From Thermoplasmata archaeon (GTDB lineage: Archaea > Thermoplasmatota > Thermoplasmata > Lutacidiplasmatales > UBA184), in the NCBI GenBank assembly GCA_021802125.1, contig JAKAAX010000012.1:1-64000 (forward strand): DNA of 64,000 nt. The letters run 5' to 3'. Under the pieces are notes generated by a model that was given only the letters and a program-made list of their open reading frames with translations, ran no database searches and was not told the DNA's origin. The position numbers and the translations under genes were made by a program. This document shows, in pieces, positions 60,101 to 64,000 of the stretch. The number at the start of each line of letters is the position of its first letter. The first letter of the stretch is position 1.

Positions 60101-60317
60101 CCTGGTTCGCCTCCGCCGTGCTGGGAGCGTTCGAGGGCAGGCTCAGCGCGTTCGGGGTCGTCGCATCGCCCAGGTGCGGCAGCAGCGGGAGGGAGACGAG
60201 CAGGAGGAGGACCCAGAGGAGGACGACGAGCTTCGCGTGCCCCAGGATGAACTTGCCCAGGCGCTCGAACGGGCCGGAGACGCGGGGTCGCTTCCTTCCT
60301 GGACCCTCCCCCGCCAC
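57132..60317 (-). CDS. MMPL/RND-family membrane transporter
   Basis: About 1061 residues, 12 predicted spans in the RND arrangement: span 1 (KLVVLLWVLLLLVSLPLLPH), a large outer loop of about 350 residues rich in N-x-S/T sites, five or six spans with VGTDYSVFLTARYREE, a second outer loop, and the final spans with GLGMDYNVFILTRIREERLRG. These GTDY/GMDY-x-x-F motifs are the MMPL hallmark and include the proton-relay Asp. The family exports lipids, drugs or other hydrophobic compounds; the substrate is unknown. The tail is Pro/Ser-rich. The start is uncertain; GTG 60317 has GAGGTC just upstream, and longer frames reach 60509. Confidence 0.88.
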   Translation of the reverse strand: MAGEGPGRKRPRVSGPFERLGKFILGHAKLVVLLWVLLLLVSLPLLPHLGDATTPNALSLPSNAPSTAEANQAAKAFPNASVAADTLLLLSGHNITSSLGRNATMNLTAAIEGNYSGVASVETLYTAYQGYLDGIEGAYLEVLQEGYVGNASVHNAINGTAQLLWGTAGLYLENWGNLLLTNPFVPANTYNYPAYQETLANATIAREPAAVQNLSLFYNGYATFPAGASPDGWNASNGCWNKVPSEANIVACSDAMIRALHANLTVGGLHGEGPFDAVVLSDLNLMNFTYAAKVNATTMNFLASSSGVTLTVLNATLNATRRGDPALTSTPSELESWAFNCTRRGTVATYSPAVPSAMYREFVDGPADNLTIIVLALHVGDDSPQAENVVSGLDRITPQTLARVAPSGQIGWVQTGDAALVVTESNAINADTDAILPITVVLLLAITGLYFRAPLTPVLVIITVGLALLLGLAAMVITSMLTGVVTESSLTLLVTFTLGVGTDYSVFLTARYREELWAGRTHEQALVSAVTWAGESIATSGSTVVLATLAMTFSGASLISDWGKVLSTGVTIALLVALTLVPAVLHLIGPRIFWPYTGKRFARQAERRREATRKRNTYFHRASRFSTRHPAVVLTLAALVSLPLVYLALTAPLSYAYFGQLPTSMGPAQGLDKLSGNFGPGYVFPLDILVTFHQPLLPSCPSSPGPAAGPPCSPTSLNVGEFVQAYEVAQLLNRSSGVTSVSSLFGGAGAPLSSWLNLTSTKPVPQAALLATFANYVGVDGETVSYTVALDTNGNSNQAVDQLNGIEGNLSSYASHHGAISGLYYGGASSITKDLQAQLAQSSERMVLIIVVGLLIVLFLALGSAALPPLALITIAISAAWSWALTYAVFVLGLGLSLFFYIPPVLFLLIMGLGMDYNVFILTRIREERLRGNPPKRAVVDAVAHTAGIITAAAVILGGAFFALVAAQVTLLRVLGFAVGAAVILDAAVVRTYLVPAILGAGGDKIWWSPKFLRFRIDPASAPVRKFTKKPIPPPTGTSSSAPAASPSPAKPPERSEQPEP

Positions 60318-60511
60318 GCCGACCTCGAGCGGTCCCGGTGTCGGGACCCCGAGGCCGGTCAATGTCCTCCCAGTAAAGGCCTTCGGGCATCTCCCGCGCC
60401 CGGGCTCCCCCTCCTCTCTCGGCCCCCGCATCCTCCTCCCACGGAGGAGGGGGAGCGGACCTTTGCCTCCGGCAGCGAGGGGGAAAAGGGGGCGCGCTCT
60501 TCCTCCCATGG

Positions 60512-60805
60512 ATGTCCGAGACCGTGCACCGGGTCTGCATCATCGACGGACGGGTGCAGGGGGTGGGCTACCGTGCCCACGTCGTCCGTCTTGCGTCCCG
60601 GTTCCCCGTCGTGGGCACCGTCGCCAACCTGGAGGACGGGACCGTGCGCGTGGAGGCCCAGGGCCCTCGGGAGGAGGTCGAAGCGTTCCTCGCCGAAGCC
60701 CTCGTCCCCGCGTGGCCGATCCACCCTCGGGGGGTGCGGAGGACCGAGGAGCTCCCGCTGGACCCGCACCTGCTCGGGTTCGAGGTGGTCCGCGGCCCCG
60801 GGTGA
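60512..60805 (+). CDS. acyP: acylphosphatase
   Basis: A 97-residue enzyme that hydrolyses acyl phosphates. The phosphate loop GRVQGVGYRAHV carries the catalytic Arg and the following ANLEDGTVRVEAQG carries the catalytic Asn. The length is that of the usual archaeal enzyme. The start ATG 60512 lies in the gap shared with the divergent MMPL gene. Confidence 0.94.
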   Translation: MSETVHRVCIIDGRVQGVGYRAHVVRLASRFPVVGTVANLEDGTVRVEAQGPREEVEAFLAEALVPAWPIHPRGVRRTEELPLDPHLLGFEVVRGPG

Positions 60806-60886
60806 AGGCCACGCCGGAGGCCCCGCTCGAACGTGCGGCTGAAATAGTGCGGCCGGGCTGTAGGCTCAGCCCCCGGGCGTGACAAC

Positions 60887-61519
60887 TTGCCGACAGAATC
60901 CTGCCCCATCTGCCACCACCGCCTCCCCCGAGAGTTCCTGGCGACCCACATGACCCGGGCGCACCCTGACGCCCCTGTCGCCTCCCAAGCCGAGCCGGAG
61001 GACCCGTCCACCGAGGCCCCTCCCAGCGGCGCCTACCAGGGCGACCTCGCGGATGGGCTGGCCCCCCCGGAGAGCCTCTCCGCGGTCCCCTCGCCGGAGG
61101 TCCCCGAGCCGGCCGCCGAGAGCGGGACGGAGGCCGTCAACGCGCCCCCCCTCCCCGGAGGGTCCTCCGCGGGAGACGCCCCGACGGAGTCCGCCGAGGA
61201 GACGACGCCGTCGCCCGAGGTCCCTGTGGAAGCTCCCGAACCCGAGCCGGCCCCCGCAGTGGAGCCCGCTCCGGTCGCTGAGGCGGCTGCCGAGGGCGCG
61301 ACCCTCGCCGCGCCCGCCGAGGCGGTACCTCCCGCGCCTTCCGTTCCCACCCCCGCCCCCGCGGCGCCGAGCGCGGCTTCCGCGGCCACGCCCACCGTCC
61401 TTCCGACGGCGAAGGAGCTCCGGTCCTGGCTCTCGAAGCACCGCCAGCGGACCGATCGGGCCCTCGAGCGGGCCGAGGCCTGGTGCGACGAGTTCGCGCC
61501 GGCCCGACGGCGGCACTAA
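60887..61519 (+). CDS. C2H2 zinc-finger protein with long disordered region
   Basis: A 210-residue protein. Residues 6-27 form a zinc finger, CPICHHRLPREFLATHMTRA followed by H, with C-x2-C and two His. Residues 30-170 are Pro/Ala/Glu-rich low complexity. Residues 172-205 form a charged helix (TAKELRSWLSKHRQRTDRAL) that could mediate binding. The start seems to be TTG 60887, since no ATG or GTG lies in frame before the finger; a TGAAATAGTGC at about 60840 may be the promoter. A nucleic-acid- or protein-binding adaptor is possible; no specific role is known. Confidence 0.65.
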   Translation: MPTESCPICHHRLPREFLATHMTRAHPDAPVASQAEPEDPSTEAPPSGAYQGDLADGLAPPESLSAVPSPEVPEPAAESGTEAVNAPPLPGGSSAGDAPTESAEETTPSPEVPVEAPEPEPAPAVEPAPVAEAAAEGATLAAPAEAVPPAPSVPTPAPAAPSAASAATPTVLPTAKELRSWLSKHRQRTDRALERAEAWCDEFAPARRRH

Positions 61520-61571
61520 GCGACGAAAGGGCCCGCATTTCGGGCCCTGGCCGCCCCGCGGGACCACTTCC

Positions 61572-61578
61572 CTTATAG
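61572..61578 (+). promoter_or_regulatory. TATA box of purC
   Basis: CTTATAG lies 23-29 bases before ATG 61601, so the transcript is probably leaderless. Confidence 0.6.
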
Positions 61579-61600
61579 CCGCTTCCGGGTCGGTCGGCCC

Positions 61601-62590
61601 ATGTCCCCCAACGCGAAAACCTCCTCGGTCGCCACGTCAGTCGCGGGGCCCGTCGCGCCCTCCGGAGAACCGAAGAAGCTCCGTCGCGGGAAGGTCAAGG
61701 AGGTATGGGAGATCTCCCCCACCGAGCTCGAGTTCCTCTTCACCGACGACATCAGCGTCTTCGACAAGCACATCCCGAACGCCATCCCCCACAAGGGCGA
61801 GACCCTCGCCCGCACCAGCGCCTACTGGTTCGACCTCTGCTCGAAGGAGGGCGTGAACCACCACTACCTCCGCCTCTCCGGGCCGAACCGGATGCGCGTG
61901 AAGCGCGTGGAGGTCGTCCCCAACCCCAAGACCGCGGGCAAGCCGAAGCGGAACCTGTTCATCCCGCTCGAGTGCATCGCGCGCTACTACGTGGCGGGCA
62001 GCCTGTGGGACCGCCTGCAGAAGGGGAAGGTGAAGCCGGCCGAGTGCGGCCTGCCCTCCTCGCCGGCCCCCACCTACGGGCAGAAGCTCCCCGAGCCGAT
62101 GTTCGAGTTCACCACGAAGCTCGAGGCCGTCGACCGGGTCCTGACCGAGAAGGACGCGCTCGACGTGGGCGGCGTCACGAAGAAGGACATCGCGGAGATC
62201 AAGGAGATGATCCTGCGGATCGACCGCGCGATGCAGCGGACGATCGACCCACGCGACCTGCTCCACGTCGACGGGAAGAAGGAGTTCGGCTTCGATGAGA
62301 ACGGGAAGCTCATGGTGGTCGACACGTTCGGGACCGCGGACGAGGACCGGTTCTGGGAGCTCGCCGCCTACGAGCGCGGGACCTTCGTCGAGTTCTCCAA
62401 GGAGTTCGTCCGCCAGCACTACAAGCACCAGGGCTACTACGACCGCCTCCAGGCCGCGCGGGGCTCCGGACAGGCGGAGCCGGACATCCCGGCGCTGCCG
62501 CCCAACCTCGTGGCCGAGGTGAGCAAGCTCTACACGACGGTGTTCGAGCGTCTCACCGGGCAGCGCTTCCAGTCCACGGCGAAGGCGTAG
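61601..62590 (+). CDS. purC: phosphoribosylaminoimidazole-succinocarboxamide synthase (SAICAR synthetase)
   Basis: A 329-residue enzyme of purine biosynthesis that joins CAIR and aspartate with ATP. Signatures are RRGKVKEVWEISPTELEFLF, FTDDISVFDKHIPNAIPHKG, PLECIARYYVAGSLWDRLQK, PTYGQKLPEPMFEFTTKLEA and FGTADEDRFW near the end. It is longer than the 240-residue bacterial form and closer to the 300-residue type found in yeast and some archaea, with an N-terminal extension of about 25 residues. No other purine gene lies next to it here. Confidence 0.93.
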   Translation: MSPNAKTSSVATSVAGPVAPSGEPKKLRRGKVKEVWEISPTELEFLFTDDISVFDKHIPNAIPHKGETLARTSAYWFDLCSKEGVNHHYLRLSGPNRMRVKRVEVVPNPKTAGKPKRNLFIPLECIARYYVAGSLWDRLQKGKVKPAECGLPSSPAPTYGQKLPEPMFEFTTKLEAVDRVLTEKDALDVGGVTKKDIAEIKEMILRIDRAMQRTIDPRDLLHVDGKKEFGFDENGKLMVVDTFGTADEDRFWELAAYERGTFVEFSKEFVRQHYKHQGYYDRLQAARGSGQAEPDIPALPPNLVAEVSKLYTTVFERLTGQRFQSTAKA

Positions 62591-62709
62591 GTCGGGCGGA
62601 GGGCCCTGGGGGGGCCATCGCTCACGGTTTCACGACCTCCCCTTCGACCTTTTAAGCGCCGCACGGCGATTCTGGACGATTGCCCCGCGCGATCGCCGGA
62701 AGTGCCGAA

Positions 62710-64000
62710 ATGACTGCCAAGGCCAACAAGCCCGCCGAAGCCGAAAAGGACGAAGAAGAAGCGACGAAGGTCGATTTCGAGGACCTTCCGGGCGTGGGAG
62801 CCACGATCGCGGAGAAGCTCCGCGAAGCCGGCTACGGCGACCTGATGGAGCTCGCCGTCGCCTCGCCCGACGACATCGCGACGGCCGCCGACATCGGAGA
62901 AGGCATCGCGCAGAAGATCATCCTGGAGGCGCGCAAGCGCGCCAAGGTCGGGGGGTTCGAGAGCGGCACGGACATCCTCGAGCGACGCAAGAAGGTGGGC
63001 AAGATGTCCACCATGTCGAAGAACTTGGACGAGCTCCTGGGGGGCGGCATCGAGACCCAGGCGATCACCGAGGTCTACGGCCAGTTCGGGAGCGGCAAGT
63101 GCACTTCTCCGGACACGCCGGTGCTGTACTTCAACGACGAGACGAGCCATCTTGAGACGATGGAGGAGATCTACGCGAAGTACGCGGCGAGGTTCGGGGA
63201 GGTCCCGGCCTCGGACGGTTGGGCGGTCGCCGTCAACTGCATCCGCGTCGCCGGGATGACCCCCTCCGGCTTCGTCCGCGTCCCCGCCTCCCATCTCTAC
63301 CGCGAGAAGGCCCCCGAGCTCGTCGAGGTCCGGACCGAGCGCGGACGAGGGATCACGGTCACCCCTCCGCACAAGCTCCTCGCCCTTTCGGCCGACGGCG
63401 TCGCTTGGGTCCCTGCCGCGAAGCTCGCTCCGGGGATGGCCATCGCCGCCCCGAGGGACCTGGACGTCGGGCACGCCCGGCCGGGCGCGATGGACCTCTC
63501 GGCGGAGGACGACGCGTTCTTCCTCGGGCTCTTCGCGGCGAAGGGCGCGGAAGATCCCCTCTCCTTCTCGACCTCCGACCGGCGCGTGGCCGACTGGGTG
63601 TCCTCCTACGTGGAGCGACGCTTCGGTCAGCTGCCCGCCCTCGAATCCCGTGAGGAACGGTCGGCCACGTCCTGGCGCATCCCCTTGCGGCCGGTGACCA
63701 AGGACCTCCTGGGTCCCATGGCCCAGGCGTCCGTCGGGGACCGGCGCGTGCCCTCCGAGGTCCTGGGAGCCCCCGAGCCGATCGTCTCGGCGTTCCTCTC
63801 CGGTTATCTCGAGGGCTCCGAGGCTCTCGGCGCGCGAGAGCTCGAGATGGTCACGGCGAGCGAGGGGCTCGCTCGCGACCTCGCCTACCTCTTCGCCCGG
63901 CTGAGGGTCCAGTGCACGCTGCGCCCCAAGGTCCTCCGGGGAGCGACCCGGTGGCAGCTGACCATCTCCGGATCGGAGCGGGAGCGCGCGCGCATCCTGC
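62710..64000 (+). CDS. radA: DNA repair and recombination protein RadA, interrupted by an intein (partial)
   Basis: The recombinase for homologous repair. After an acidic N-terminus comes the helix-hairpin-helix domain ([37 protein letters not shown]), then [39 protein letters not shown] and the Walker A QFGSGK, which ends at codon 130. The next codon (63100) is the first Cys of an intein that fills the rest of the window, so the ATPase core lies beyond the edge. ATG 62710 is used; an in-frame TTG 62680 fits the TTTTAAG box at 62650-62656 even better as a leaderless start. Confidence 0.95.
   Translation, partial: MTAKANKPAEAEKDEEEATKVDFEDLPGVGATIAEKLREAGYGDLMELAVASPDDIATAADIGEGIAQKIILEARKRAKVGGFESGTDILERRKKVGKMSTMSKNLDELLGGGIETQAITEVYGQFGSGKCTSPDTPVLYFNDETSHLETMEEIYAKYAARFGEVPASDGWAVAVNCIRVAGMTPSGFVRVPASHLYREKAPELVEVRTERGRGITVTPPHKLLALSADGVAWVPAAKLAPGMAIAAPRDLDVGHARPGAMDLSAEDDAFFLGLFAAKGAEDPLSFSTSDRRVADWVSSYVERRFGQLPALESREERSATSWRIPLRPVTKDLLGPMAQASVGDRRVPSEVLGAPEPIVSAFLSGYLEGSEALGARELEMVTASEGLARDLAYLFARLRVQCTLRPKVLRGATRWQLTISGSERERARIL
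63100..64000 (+). mobile_element. intein in the RadA P-loop (partial)
   Basis: A self-splicing protein element inserted between Lys and the next residue of the RadA Walker A motif, a known insertion site in archaeal RadA. Block A starts [11 protein letters not shown]; block B is [13 protein letters not shown] with the TxxH motif. Further on, [10 protein letters not shown] and [10 protein letters not shown] resemble the two LAGLIDADG motifs of the homing endonuclease, but the usual acidic catalytic position reads Lys in the first and probably Ser in the second. The C-terminal splice block lies outside the window. Splicing competence is likely; endonuclease activity is doubtful. Confidence 0.9.

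Noticed and set aside
59320..60543. 407-codon minus-strand frame (starting at an ATG near 60390) in front of the MMPL gene
   Set aside because: After the first dozen residues it runs out of frame through the MMPL coding sequence and has shadow-like composition.

Overview
The window looks like a chromosomal segment of a very GC-rich archaeon, most likely a member of the Thermoplasmatota (class Thermoplasmata in the broad sense). The evidence is the archaeal ribosomal cluster L7Ae-S28e-L24e-Ndk, type II methionine aminopeptidase, RadA, archaeal-type TyrRS, an archaeal SRP RNA with a TATA box, a split MetE, a tricorn-factor-like M1 aminopeptidase, several DUF835 proteins and giant PKD / beta-propeller surface proteins with one C-terminal membrane anchor. 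Many genes start about 22-30 bases after a short AT-rich TATA-like box, so leaderless transcription seems common; a minority carry Shine-Dalgarno motifs. The lineage call is inference from gene content, not from a marker tree.

Layout. 1-13.7 kb: metabolic and housekeeping genes (GNAT, malic enzyme, HD phosphohydrolase, alpha/beta hydrolase + methyltransferase, a GNAT-M1 aminopeptidase-DUF202 operon, split methionine synthase). 13.7-26.3 kb: a surface-protein region with three giant type I membrane proteins (Kelch + PKD; YVTN propeller + repeat modules; 12 repeat modules + PKD), a decayed recombinase/DUF5372 element between the first two, and a MarR regulator with a candidate operator. 26.4-35.2 kb: a DUF835-containing STAND ATPase with TPRs, then a minus-strand translation block (TyrRS, an unusual RHH-proteasome-alpha fusion, L7Ae, S28e, long-tailed L24e, Ndk, Sua5/YrdC, Map). 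35.2-43.2 kb: membrane and zinc-ribbon proteins, a DUF835 membrane protein coupled to a putative metallopeptidase, a coiled-coil KaiC-like ATPase and a zinc-ribbon methyltransferase-like protein. 43.2-55 kb: SRP RNA followed by an accessory-looking stretch of orphan genes, possible frameshifted genes, a second STAND regulator, an MFS transporter and two paralogous orphan small proteins. 55-64 kb: housekeeping again (thioesterase, SHMT, MMPL transporter, acylphosphatase, PurC) and the 5' part of radA, interrupted by an intein that runs off the window.

The most striking item is the gene at 33234-33956. An N-terminal ribbon-helix-helix DNA-binding domain is joined to a 20S proteasome alpha-type domain that keeps the H0 signature but seems to lack its final strands. 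The short gap between its TATA box and start codon contains a perfect 11-bp palindrome flanked by further CTAC/GTAG half-sites, a natural candidate operator. Other oddities are a TyrRS whose HIGH motif reads TVGQ, a KaiC-like ATPase with Asp in place of the Walker A Ser/Thr, an alpha/beta hydrolase without its nucleophile, an L24e with a tail of more than 100 residues, and a RadA intein with degenerate homing-endonuclease motifs.
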